From assembly GCA_050943135.1 (NCBI GenBank), contig JBMNOP010000019.1:1-41964 (forward strand): 41,964 bases of DNA, written 5' to 3'. Every line of letters starts with the position of its first letter. The stretch's first letter is position 1. The notes below the pieces were generated by a model. The model did not search any database. It worked only from the letters and a program-made list of their open reading frames with translations, and was not told the origin of the DNA. Of this stretch, positions 23,344 through 31,497 are shown in pieces. A program made the position numbers and the translations under genes. Origin of the DNA: RUG695 sp050943135. Lineage in GTDB: Bacteria; Planctomycetota; Planctomycetia; Pirellulales; Thermoguttaceae.

Positions 23344-25500
23344 ATGTCCGAGAGACTCGAAAAAATCAACGCGATGTTCTATCCAAAATCCGTAGCCGTT
23401 ATCGGCGCTTCGGCCAGAGTCGGCAGTGTTGGCAACGACGTGGTGAAGAATCTGGTTTCCGCCTATTCCGGGACGATCTACCCGATCAATCCGAAGGGGG
23501 GCGAAATCGAAGGCCGCCAGGTATATGCCAAATTGACCGATATCCCGACCGAGATCGATCTGGTCGTCGTCTGTATCCCGGCCAAAGGGGTAATCGGCGT
23601 CGTCGAACAGTGCAAAGCGAAGAACGCCAAGGGGATCGTCGTGATCTCGGCCGGGTTCAAGGAAACCGGGAAAGAAGGCGCCGCGATGGAAAAAGAACTC
23701 ACCGCCGCGGTTCAGGACGCCGGAATTCCGCTCATCGGGCCGAACTGTCTGGGGATCATCAACCCTGAAGCCGGTATTCAGCTGAACGCCAGTTTCGCCA
23801 GCAAAATCGGTCTTGCCGGGTCGCTCGCCTTCATTTCGCAGTCGGGCGCGCTCTGCACCTCGGTTCTCGATTTCGCCGTTGCCCGGAAAATCGGGTTCAG
23901 TAAATTCGTCAGTTACGGTAACAAAGCCGATGTCACAGAAGTCGATCTCCTCGAATACCTCGCCGACGATCCCACAACGAAAGTAATCGCCCTCTATCTC
24001 GAAGATATCAGCGACGGCGCGAAGTTTACCGAAATCGCCCGCAAAATCGTCTTCGAAAAGAAGAAGCCCATCCTCTGCCTGAAATCGGGCCGTAGCGCCG
24101 AGGGGGCCAAGGCGGTCAGCAGCCATACCGGCTCGCTCGCCGGTTCCGACCGCGTCTACGACGCCCTCCTTCTCCAAGCGGGCGTTCAACGCGTCGACTC
24201 GATCGAAGAACTCTTCGACCGCGCCTCGCTCTATACTACGCAGCCGTTCCCGAAAGGGAACCGTCTGGCGATCATCACCAACGCCGGGGGCCCCGGGATT
24301 ATGGCGACCGACGCCGCGGTCAAAGCCGGTCTGAAACTCGCCGAAATCTCACAAGAGACAAAAGACAAGCTCCTCGCCCTCAAAGTCGAAGGTTCCGACG
24401 CACCCCTTATCCCGGCCGCGGCTTCTCTCCGTAACCCGGTCGACGTGCTCGGTGACGCGAAGAGCGACCGTTACGAAGGTACGGTTAAGGTCGTGATGGA
24501 AGATCCCGGCGTTGATATGGGGATCGTCATTCTGACCCCGCAGTCGATGTCCGAACCGGATCTGGTCGGTGAAAATATCCCCGCGGCTGTCAAAGACTGC
24601 GGCAAACCGGTCATTTGCTCTTTTATGGGTGCTGCCGATGTCGAAAAGGGAATCCATGCCCTTCTCGAACGGGGTGTTCCGAACTACTCGTTCCCGGAAA
24701 ACGGGATCAACGCCCTTTCGGCCGCCGTGAAAATGGTCAATACCCGGGCCATGGCCGGACGTACCTATTCGGAACTTCTCGATTACGATAAAGCGAAAGC
24801 CGCCAAGATCATCGCCGATTACCTCGGTAACGATAGCGAGAAATACCTGACCCAGGCCAATTGCCGTCCCCTTTTCGAATGCTACGGTCTTCCGCTTTTG
24901 GCCAGCGGTGTTGCCGCTTCCGCCGACGAAGCCGCCGCGATTGTCGAGAAGATCGGCAAAAAGGTCGTGATGAAAGTTATGTCGGCCGACGTGAAACACA
25001 AGTTCGACGCCGGTGGGGTCATCTTGAATGTCAACGGTACCGACGCTGCACGCAAAGCTTACGCCGACATCTACGCCAACGTCGAAAAGGCGGTTCCGGG
25101 CGCGAAGATCGACGGAATCCTGATCGAGCAGATGGCCGGAAAGGGTGTTGAAGTGATCCTCGGTTGCAATCGTGACGACAAGTTTGGCCCGCTGGTCATG
25201 TTCGGTTACGGCGGGACTTACGTCGAACTGTTCAAAGACGTCGCGTTTCGTCTCGCCCCGCTGTGGAAGGCAAGTGTCGAAAGGATGATCCGCGAAATCA
25301 AGGCGTTCAAAATCCTTGACGGGTTCCGCGGCGCCCCGAAAAAAGACATCGCCGCTCTCGAAGAAACCCTTCTGCGCCTCTCGGCGATGGTTTGTAACCA
25401 TCCCGAAATCGCCGAATGCGATATCAACCCGCTCATCGTCCACGACGAAGGAAAAGGCTGCTCGGTCGCCGACAGCCGCGTGATGCTCAAGCGGAAGTAA
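23344..25500 (+). CDS. ADP-forming acetate/acyl-CoA synthetase (fused alpha and beta subunits)
   Basis: This 718-aa NDP-forming acyl-CoA synthetase converts acetyl-CoA (or another acyl-CoA), ADP and phosphate to the acid, ATP and CoA, conserving energy in fermentation. The N-terminal CoA-binding Rossmann domain starts S-V-A-V-I-G-A-S. Two succinyl-CoA-ligase-like domains follow, with the phosphorylated H261 in S-S-H-T-G-S-L-A-G-S-D. The C-terminal ATP-grasp domain covers about 480-718. Domain order and length match the fused acd type of archaea and some bacteria. AAGGGG precedes the ATG. The gene has its own promoter and a strong terminator, so it is monocistronic. Confidence 0.93.
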   Translation: MSERLEKINAMFYPKSVAVIGASARVGSVGNDVVKNLVSAYSGTIYPINPKGGEIEGRQVYAKLTDIPTEIDLVVVCIPAKGVIGVVEQCKAKNAKGIVVISAGFKETGKEGAAMEKELTAAVQDAGIPLIGPNCLGIINPEAGIQLNASFASKIGLAGSLAFISQSGALCTSVLDFAVARKIGFSKFVSYGNKADVTEVDLLEYLADDPTTKVIALYLEDISDGAKFTEIARKIVFEKKKPILCLKSGRSAEGAKAVSSHTGSLAGSDRVYDALLLQAGVQRVDSIEELFDRASLYTTQPFPKGNRLAIITNAGGPGIMATDAAVKAGLKLAEISQETKDKLLALKVEGSDAPLIPAAASLRNPVDVLGDAKSDRYEGTVKVVMEDPGVDMGIVILTPQSMSEPDLVGENIPAAVKDCGKPVICSFMGAADVEKGIHALLERGVPNYSFPENGINALSAAVKMVNTRAMAGRTYSELLDYDKAKAAKIIADYLGNDSEKYLTQANCRPLFECYGLPLLASGVAASADEAAAIVEKIGKKVVMKVMSADVKHKFDAGGVILNVNGTDAARKAYADIYANVEKAVPGAKIDGILIEQMAGKGVEVILGCNRDDKFGPLVMFGYGGTYVELFKDVAFRLAPLWKASVERMIREIKAFKILDGFRGAPKKDIAALEETLLRLSAMVCNHPEIAECDINPLIVHDEGKGCSVADSRVMLKRK

Positions 25501-25529
25501 TTCCCACTCCGCCCTGGCAGCGCAACGAC

Positions 25530-25571
25530 AACCCGCCCAAAATCATGAAAACGGACTTTGGGCGGGTTTTT
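25530..25571 (+). terminator. intrinsic terminator of the acyl-CoA synthetase gene
   Basis: A perfect 12-bp stem, AACCCGCCCAAA (25530-25541) and TTTGGGCGGGTT (25557-25568), ends in a T-run (25567-25571), 30 bp after the stop codon. Confidence 0.93.
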
Positions 25572-25801
25572 GTTACGCTCCCCGTCCGTTGATCGACGCT
25601 TTTTTACATTTAACCTGTACGTCTTCCTTTGTCATCCAACCGACCTGCGACTTGACGCCGACGAGAAAATTTGATAGGTTCGAATGCAGGGAATGTCGAT
25701 TCGCAATATGAAATACGGGGTGTGATTTTTCGCCTCTTTCCGTCTCCGCAGGACAAAAAGAAAGAAAAAGATATCGTACCCTATCGACCCGATAGAGGTA
25801 A
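25572..25801. other. intergenic region upstream of the second methyltransferase
   Basis: No gene is recognisable. The sequence turns A+T-rich toward 25750, matching the composition of the methyltransferase gene that follows rather than the preceding chromosomal gene. Confidence 0.4.
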
Positions 25802-25822
25802 GCCCATCACTTGCCGATGGGC
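25802..25822 (+). promoter_or_regulatory. palindrome over the candidate start codons of the second methyltransferase
   Basis: The arms GCCCATC (25802-25808) and GATGGGC (25816-25822) are perfect inverted repeats with a 7-base loop. They include both the TTG at 25811 and the ATG at 25817. In mRNA the hairpin would mask those starts, and as DNA it could be an operator. GAGGT at 25795-25799 lies just before it. The later ATG at 25850 would leave the hairpin in the leader. Confidence 0.45.
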
Positions 25823-27010
25823 AGACCGTACATACAAAATAAATTGGGAATGATAAATCAAGTTGAACATCTTCCGCGGAATCATATAGTCAATCGGGGA
25901 AGCTTTTACACACCGGAAAAATTTATCCGTATTGCGGCGGAATGGCTTAAAAAACACCGATTGAACGATTCGTATATCATTATGGATACATCGTGCGGTT
26001 ACGGTGCGTTTTTTCGACTTCAGTCCTATTTCCCCGGTAATCGGTATATCGGAAACGACATCGACCCCGTCGCCTCCGAAGCCGCGAAACGGAATTTTCC
26101 TTTTATAACGGTATTCAACACGAATGCGCTCTGCCGTGTCCGCCGGGCGATGTTCAACCTTGATGACGAGCCGGTTTGCATTGTCGGAAATCCGCCCTAC
26201 AACGATGTTACCTCGCAAATCGGTCGCGAGGTTAAAACCGACAAGCACGAGACCGATAAAGATATCCGGTCAAGAGACCTGGGACTTTCTTTTCTTAAAT
26301 CATATTCCAAACTCAGTGCCGACTATGTTCTCATCCTACACCCTCTTTCGTATCTGCTGAAAAAAACGAACTTCTCCTCCGCAAGGACTTTCTTCGATCA
26401 TTATAAAATCCTCGAATCGATCGTGTTTTCCAGCCATGAGTTTGCCGACACTTCGCGAGCAGGCGAGTTTCCGATCATCATGGCCCTTTACAAAAGAACT
26501 CCCCGGGGAGGACTGACACGCGGTACGGTTTTAAATTATCTCTTTCAAACAATCGAAGGACATTCCTTCTGTATGGCGGACTTCGACTACATCGTGGATT
26601 ATATCCATAAATACCCCGGTCCGACCCGTTACACTCCGGAGATTCTTTTTTATACAATGAGAGACATTAACGCACTAAAGCGTTCGAGGACGTTTATACG
26701 AGAAAGATGCGCAAATGCCATTGATGTCGATCCGGCAAAACTCGCATATTATTGCTATGTAGACTTGTTTAAGAAGTATGCCTCGGCCCCCTATTGGATG
26801 GGAAATTTTGATGTACCGTTCAATGCAAAGGAATTCAGTCGATATACGGACGATATTCTCGCACTGTCCAAATCCCTGCACCCGGAAGTTTTCGGCAAGC
26901 AGGATCCCCCCCCGGAAAAAGCCGAGCAACGGGTTAAAAAATATATTCGGGACGTCCTGAATGTGAAACGAAAGTCCCCAAAACCTCCGCAAATTATAAC
27001 GCAGGGTTAA
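25811..27010 (+). CDS. second adenine-N6 DNA methyltransferase, apparently solitary
   Basis: This protein of up to 399 aa has F-Y-T-P-E-K-F (motif X), D-T-S-C-G-Y-G-A-F (motif I, SAM binding) and V-G-N-P-P-Y-N-D (catalytic motif IV), then a variable C-terminal half for site recognition. These mark an N6-adenine methyltransferase. The start is uncertain: TTG at 25811, ATG at 25817 or ATG at 25850. No endonuclease gene adjoins it, since the next gene is convergent DUF445. Base composition is visibly more A+T-rich than the neighbours, a sign of recent acquisition. It is only distantly similar to the methyltransferase at 17697. Confidence 0.82.
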   Translation: MPMGRPYIQNKLGMINQVEHLPRNHIVNRGSFYTPEKFIRIAAEWLKKHRLNDSYIIMDTSCGYGAFFRLQSYFPGNRYIGNDIDPVASEAAKRNFPFITVFNTNALCRVRRAMFNLDDEPVCIVGNPPYNDVTSQIGREVKTDKHETDKDIRSRDLGLSFLKSYSKLSADYVLILHPLSYLLKKTNFSSARTFFDHYKILESIVFSSHEFADTSRAGEFPIIMALYKRTPRGGLTRGTVLNYLFQTIEGHSFCMADFDYIVDYIHKYPGPTRYTPEILFYTMRDINALKRSRTFIRERCANAIDVDPAKLAYYCYVDLFKKYASAPYWMGNFDVPFNAKEFSRYTDDILALSKSLHPEVFGKQDPPPEKAEQRVKKYIRDVLNVKRKSPKPPQIITQG

Positions 27011-27167
27011 ACCATTCGCCCTTCCTTGATAAGAGTCAACACAAGCGTAGGGGGTCGGGGACAGTCCGGCTTGTTCCGAGCACGGAACAGGGATCTACCA
27101 TAGGACGTTTTGCTCGCTTCTGGCGCTTGGTGTGGGTGAACTTCCATAGGGGGAGAGCAGAAGCCCC

Positions 27168-28055
27168 CTACGGCAACCGCAGCAGCATCAGCGCCCCGAT
27201 AAGCCCTCCAAGGATGAAACCGAGGACTTGGATGGCGCCGAGACTTTCGGCGGCGACGGAATTGACCAGGGCGTGAAATTCGCGAGGGTCGATTTTGCCG
27301 ATCTCTTCGGCAATCAGTTCGCCAAGATCGATCTTTTCGAGCACGTCGGGAAGATGGTCGCGAACAAACGACTCGATCGACGGCCGAACCGAGGGAATGA
27401 ACCGGCTGTTGAGCCATTCGGTCATTTTGGGAGAGTCGAGAAAACGGTCGACCGCACCGGAGGCACCGGTGCGCAGATTGTCGTAGACCTTTCGTGCCGG
27501 GATCGCCAGAAGGTCGAGGAGTACAGGCTTGTGCGGGGGTGGCATTTTGTCGATCTGGGCCGAAAGGGCTTCTTTCAGCGTGGCTCGGAGATACTCGAGA
27601 ATCTGCTCGGCCGCTTCACGGCGGAATTCTTCGGACTCAAGACTCGCCGAAACACAGTCGCAGAGACGGTCGGCGATCTTTTCCGGATCAAGGAGTTCCG
27701 ACTTGATCGCTTCCCCGGCCTGAACGCCGATCTGTTTCTGATTACGCGGAACGAGCCCCTGCGGCCAGACCGGGAACCAGCCGATCGGTTTGTAAGGGCG
27801 GAAAAGCATTTCGATCGCCAGCCAGTTCGTCAGAAATCCAATCGCCGCGGTCAGGGAAACCGAAAGAATCGCGCGGGCGGGGCCGGAAAGTTCGAAATCG
27901 GTCAGACTGCCCATGACCAAGTCAAACGCGAGGAAAAGAAGCGCCGCAAAACTGAAATAGAAGCAGAAGACTTCCAGAAACGCAAAAACACGTGTCGCCG
28001 GCGAAAGATACCGGTTGCGGAGCATCGCAAGACGTTTACGGGTGCCGTCGAACAT
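27168..28055 (-). CDS. DUF445 family membrane protein
   Basis: This 295-aa protein has two hydrophobic segments near the N-terminus (about 25-47 and 60-85). The DUF445 signature T-N-W-L-A-I-E-M-L-F-R-P-Y-K-P, then Q-G-L-V-P-R-N-Q, follows. A charged helical middle (E-A-I-K-S-E-L-L-D-P-E-K-I) leads to a C-terminal transmembrane hairpin, V-L-G-F-I-L-G-G-L-I-G-A-L-M-L-L. The family is widespread, membrane-bound and of unknown function. It lies 46 bp after the Topo VI A-like gene and may share its transcript. A GGGGG/CCCCC hairpin (27155-27171) overlaps the stop codon. Confidence 0.85.
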   Translation of the reverse strand: MFDGTRKRLAMLRNRYLSPATRVFAFLEVFCFYFSFAALLFLAFDLVMGSLTDFELSGPARAILSVSLTAAIGFLTNWLAIEMLFRPYKPIGWFPVWPQGLVPRNQKQIGVQAGEAIKSELLDPEKIADRLCDCVSASLESEEFRREAAEQILEYLRATLKEALSAQIDKMPPPHKPVLLDLLAIPARKVYDNLRTGASGAVDRFLDSPKMTEWLNSRFIPSVRPSIESFVRDHLPDVLEKIDLGELIAEEIGKIDPREFHALVNSVAAESLGAIQVLGFILGGLIGALMLLRLP

Positions 28056-28101
28056 GGCATCGCTTCCGTGAATGTGGAAAGGCCAAGAGAAAAAGAGACT
28101 C

Positions 28102-29244
28102 TCAGTCGAGAAATTTCCCTTCCTTGAGAAGTTGCGGAACGTACTCTTCCGTCACGTAGCTGAGCCCGGCACTGATGAGCGCTTCAACTTCGAGTTTGAA
28201 CCCGTTGGAAAGCATCATATCGATCTCTTTCTGCCACGCCTTCTTTTTAGCGAACCAGGGGTATTCGGCAATCTGTTTGGCCCGTTTGCGGTCGGCCTCG
28301 CTGAGCGAGATTTTCACACTGTCGGAAAGATGGCATCGCTCGAAATCGCGGCTGCGAACCCCGATAAACTGCGCGTCCGGAATCGCCATACGCTGCGACT
28401 CATAGGCCAGGTTGATCGACCCCTGTTTGATCACACTGTAAATGTAATACCCCCACGGATCGTTATCGAGCAGGCAGAAGATCGGCAGACCGAGTTCGTT
28501 GTGAAGACGGTTCAACAGACGACGCACCCCACGGGGAGGTTGCCCTCCGCCGTGGGTTAGAATACAGTGGTGTTTCTTCCAGAATTTGTCTTCGTTGAAT
28601 CGCCCCCAAACGGTGCCTTTTTCGACATGCAGAACGAATTTCGCTTTGCAGTTTTTGAACTTGATCACGTCCGGTTCGACAATTGAGGGGATGCCGTAAC
28701 CCCCCGAACCCATGCGGGAACAGTCGATGTCGTCGCCTTTATCGTTGATCGTGATCTCACCGACCATGTCGCCCTTCTTGTCGGCGAACAGATGGAGCTC
28801 TTCCCGAAGCGAGTCGAGGAGGACCTCGCAATCTTCGATGATCGGATCACATTCCCCCTGGTCGACAAAGGTCGGTTCTTTCGTCGGGCGAATGTCGTGC
28901 TTGAGCATGTAGTACAGACCACGAATACTGGTGGTCTTTCCCATCTCGATCAGCTTCTTTGCACCGCCGGCAACCAGACAGGTTTGCATAAAACTCTTGG
29001 CTTGCGAAAGATTGAAAAGTTGACGTTGCGTCGTCTTATGCCCCATTTCGAGGATCCGTTTCGACGCGTTGAATTTTACGTTCGAAAGGGACCGAATCGG
29101 GATGTCCATCGCGGGCTCGCGACGGCCGGTGGTCTGACGGTGTATCTGGTCGGCAAACCCGACAATTTGTTGGACCGTACGCCTATCCTGCGTTGAAAGA
29201 GTCGGTTTCGATTCCGTTTCGGGGTCCGGCTTCCTTTGTGCCAT
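28102..29244 (-). CDS. Topoisomerase VI subunit A / Spo11-like protein
   Basis: This 380-aa protein has the features of the DNA-cutting subunit of type IIB topoisomerases. The 5Y-CAP site reads S-I-R-G-L-Y-Y, with Y112 (or Y111) the likely DNA-linking tyrosine. The Toprim metal site is E208 in H-V-E-K-G-T-V-W and D260/D262 in L-L-D-N-D-P-W-G. Between them is C-I-L-T-H-G-G-G-Q-P-P-R, the usual T-G-x-G-Q-P motif. Topo VI A normally needs an ATPase B subunit encoded beside it, but none lies on either side here. It may pair with a distant B subunit or act alone as in Spo11. It starts 17 bp after the LRR lipoprotein gene. Confidence 0.85.
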   Translation of the reverse strand: MAQRKPDPETESKPTLSTQDRRTVQQIVGFADQIHRQTTGRREPAMDIPIRSLSNVKFNASKRILEMGHKTTQRQLFNLSQAKSFMQTCLVAGGAKKLIEMGKTTSIRGLYYMLKHDIRPTKEPTFVDQGECDPIIEDCEVLLDSLREELHLFADKKGDMVGEITINDKGDDIDCSRMGSGGYGIPSIVEPDVIKFKNCKAKFVLHVEKGTVWGRFNEDKFWKKHHCILTHGGGQPPRGVRRLLNRLHNELGLPIFCLLDNDPWGYYIYSVIKQGSINLAYESQRMAIPDAQFIGVRSRDFERCHLSDSVKISLSEADRKRAKQIAEYPWFAKKKAWQKEIDMMLSNGFKLEVEALISAGLSYVTEEYVPQLLKEGKFLD

Positions 29245-29261
29245 TCAAGACTTTCTCGTTT

Positions 29262-30869
29262 TTAGTTTTCGACGATGCGTGTTTTCGAAAGGGCTTTTTT
29301 GAGCTGTGCCAGCTGCGCCTCGTTCTCTTTAGCGGCAATTGTCGTGTCTTTGAGGTAGAGAGTTTTCAACCCCTGCATCTCGGCAAGCCGGAGATATCCG
29401 TCGATCGAAATCCCGTTGTTCGAACGTAGGTCGAGCACCTTCAGCTTCTTGAATTTAAGAACCTGGTCGATCCCAGCATCATCGATTTGCACGGCGCGGG
29501 CAGCAAAATCGGTCATATCGGGATTGTTCTCGGCAATCTTCGCCAGCCCTTCATTGGTCAGCGGAATGTTGAAAAACGTCATTTTGGTGAGCCCTTTCAG
29601 GGCGCCGAGTAGATCGGTCAGCCCCTCGGCATCAACACTCGCCAGTTCCGAAAGTTCGATCGTCTTAAGCCCCTGCTGGTTTTTCAACGCGGCGATGCCG
29701 GCGTTCGAGATGTTCATGTCGCGCAACTCGAGACGCTCAAACTGACGCTGGGAAAGCCCTTGAAGCATCGCGTCGTCTACCCCTTTGCAACGGAAGAAAC
29801 GAAGGCCCGTCAGAGAAGGGAACTTCAGGAAGGAATCGACCGACTCGGCGTTAATATCATTGCAATCCTGGAATTCAACGTATTTCAGTTTCGGCGCGTT
29901 GACAAGATGTCCGACACCGGTATTCGAAATCATGAACCGAAAATAAAGCTGTTCGAGTTCCGGAAGTTTCGCCAGATACTTGGCTCCGTTGTCGGAAACG
30001 TCGGGACACCCGCGGACATCGACCGTCTTGAGGGTGGCGACTTTCGCGATCCTGTTCATCCCGGAATTGGTGAAACTGTTGTAGTGAGCGCGTAACTCGG
30101 TAAGTTTCGGCATCTTTTGCAAGATTTCAAGCGAAGCATTTTCCAACTTGAGGTCACGCCGAATATCCAGAAATGTAAGTTCCGGAAGTGTGGCCAGCAT
30201 TTCGAGTGTAGCGTTACCGATATTGGCGTTGTTGATCGTCACGCTGGTGAGCTTTTTGAGGTTGGCCAGAGGAGCGCAGGTTTCGTCGTCGAAGGCGCTT
30301 CCCTCAAACGAAACCGTTTCGAGATCGGCCAAGCGACCGATCAGTTCCATATTTTCCGGGGTCAGATTGGCCGTGGGGGGTGCGGGTTCCCCCTCTTCCC
30401 CTTCCATGGGCGCGGTTTCGTGTTGACTGGCGGCGGCACTGGCAGCCAGCGTGATCCCGACGATCGCGCCCCCCCTCCCCTTCTTTACCGACCCCTTGAG
30501 CGAAGCAATCAAATCTTCAGCGGCTTTCATGTCTTCGGCAGAAGCCAGTGGCTTTTCCGCCTGTTTCGCGGCCTCGGCGGCACGGGCCCGCGCCGCCCGG
30601 GCGGCGGCGGCTTTCTTCTGCGCTTCTTGTCTCTGTTTCTGACGCTGATCGTAAATGTCCGCGAGTTTTTTCTCTTCGTCCGAGACCTTTAAAACGGGAG
30701 CGGAAACGACGAGTACCGTGGTGTCGGGGCCGGTCGGGTCGCTCCTGTCGTACTTGTAGGCGACGATCGAACCGTCGGGCCTGACGGCCGAAGTTTCGTC
30801 ACAACCGGTTAAAAAAAGAGACGCACCGCCGCAAAAGAAGACAGCCGACATCATTCTGCAGAAATTCAT
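29262..30869 (-). CDS. lipoprotein with leucine-rich repeats
   Basis: This 536-aa exported lipoprotein has an N-terminal signal ending in the lipobox F-L-T-G-C, with lipidation at C23. An Ala/Lys/Arg-rich coiled region (about 75-105) follows, then a long run of degenerate leucine-rich repeats of about 23-25 residues. Examples are L-K-K-L-T-S-V-T-I-N-N-A-N-I and L-P-E-L-T-F-L-D-I. Such cysteine-containing LRRs are common in planctomycete surface proteins and suggest protein-protein binding; the partner is unknown. The start is the ATG at 30869, with GGAG eight bases upstream. An upstream in-frame extension would bury the signal peptide. The strong -10 at 31049 fits this start. Confidence 0.82.
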   Translation of the reverse strand: MNFCRMMSAVFFCGGASLFLTGCDETSAVRPDGSIVAYKYDRSDPTGPDTTVLVVSAPVLKVSDEEKKLADIYDQRQKQRQEAQKKAAAARAARARAAEAAKQAEKPLASAEDMKAAEDLIASLKGSVKKGRGGAIVGITLAASAAASQHETAPMEGEEGEPAPPTANLTPENMELIGRLADLETVSFEGSAFDDETCAPLANLKKLTSVTINNANIGNATLEMLATLPELTFLDIRRDLKLENASLEILQKMPKLTELRAHYNSFTNSGMNRIAKVATLKTVDVRGCPDVSDNGAKYLAKLPELEQLYFRFMISNTGVGHLVNAPKLKYVEFQDCNDINAESVDSFLKFPSLTGLRFFRCKGVDDAMLQGLSQRQFERLELRDMNISNAGIAALKNQQGLKTIELSELASVDAEGLTDLLGALKGLTKMTFFNIPLTNEGLAKIAENNPDMTDFAARAVQIDDAGIDQVLKFKKLKVLDLRSNNGISIDGYLRLAEMQGLKTLYLKDTTIAAKENEAQLAQLKKALSKTRIVEN

Positions 30870-31043
30870 TCTAGAGACTCCGACCAAGGGATTCACGTTG
30901 ACGAGCCGTGGGAAGAAACACACTCCGAGCTCCTTTTCGGCACGGTCCATTCATCTGTTTTATGGTTTGTTGACGGAGGGATCGGGCAGAGAAACCGGCA
31001 AAGCCGATATGATTGCCTCCTTTTCGCAATCCCCCTTGCCCCC

Positions 31044-31049
31044 ATTATA
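31044..31049 (-). promoter_or_regulatory. -10 box for the LRR lipoprotein operon
   Basis: The minus strand has a perfect TATAAT at 31049-31044 in an A+T-rich setting. No clear -35 box is at the right distance. It would give a leader of about 165 nt before the lipoprotein ATG. Confidence 0.45.
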
Positions 31050-31203
31050 GCTTAAGAAATCAAAATTAAAAGTCTCATCCCAATTTACCGCAAAAAAAGG
31101 GGTTCCTGCGAATGACAACGGACGATCGGAGCGAAAAAGAAACACGCGCAGCAAGGGTGCCGGGAGAAAAAGGGGTGCGGAAATCCCGACCGGTAGGCAA
31201 ACT

Positions 31204-31497
31204 TCAAAGGAACGGCGAGATCTTTTCGGACAGTTCGTCGGGGGAAATACCGGTCACCAAAAACTTTTTTTGCGGCGAAGTGTCGCCACAGACCAATTCG
31301 ATCTGAGATTTTTTCAATTTGAGCGATTTGGCGAGTACTTCGACGATCATCTTGTTCGCTTTCCCCTTTTCCGGCACCTGGGTCACAAAGACTTTGAGCG
31401 CACCGTTCTGTTCGCCGCGCACCTCGTTCTTCTTGGCGCCGGGCCGGGCCTGTACCGGCAGAATTACGCCGTCGGGCTGTGGGAGCAGGTCGATCAT
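31204..31497 (-). CDS. YggU family protein (DUF167)
   Basis: This 97-aa protein of the small YggU/DUF167 fold has V-Q-A-R-P-G-A-K-K-N-E-V near the N-terminus, then V-P-E-K-G-K-A-N-K, and G-D-T-S-P-Q-K-K-F-L-V. These are the conserved basic motifs of the family, whose role is unknown. The ATG at 31497 is chosen because AAGAGGTG precedes it by about seven bases. It forms an ATGA overlap with the stop of the prepilin-peptidase gene, so translation is coupled. An in-frame extension upstream lacks homology. Confidence 0.9.
   Translation of the reverse strand: MIDLLPQPDGVILPVQARPGAKKNEVRGEQNGALKVFVTQVPEKGKANKMIVEVLAKSLKLKKSQIELVCGDTSPQKKFLVTGISPDELSEKISPFL

Noticed and set aside
23314..25443. Two long minus-strand frames (291 and 364 codons) opposite the acyl-CoA synthetase gene
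   Set aside because: They are shadows of the real gene, lack homology, and would antisense a well-conserved enzyme.
31112..31306. A 64-codon plus-strand frame upstream of yggU
   Set aside because: It overlaps the yggU 3' end on the other strand and lacks a recognisable domain.
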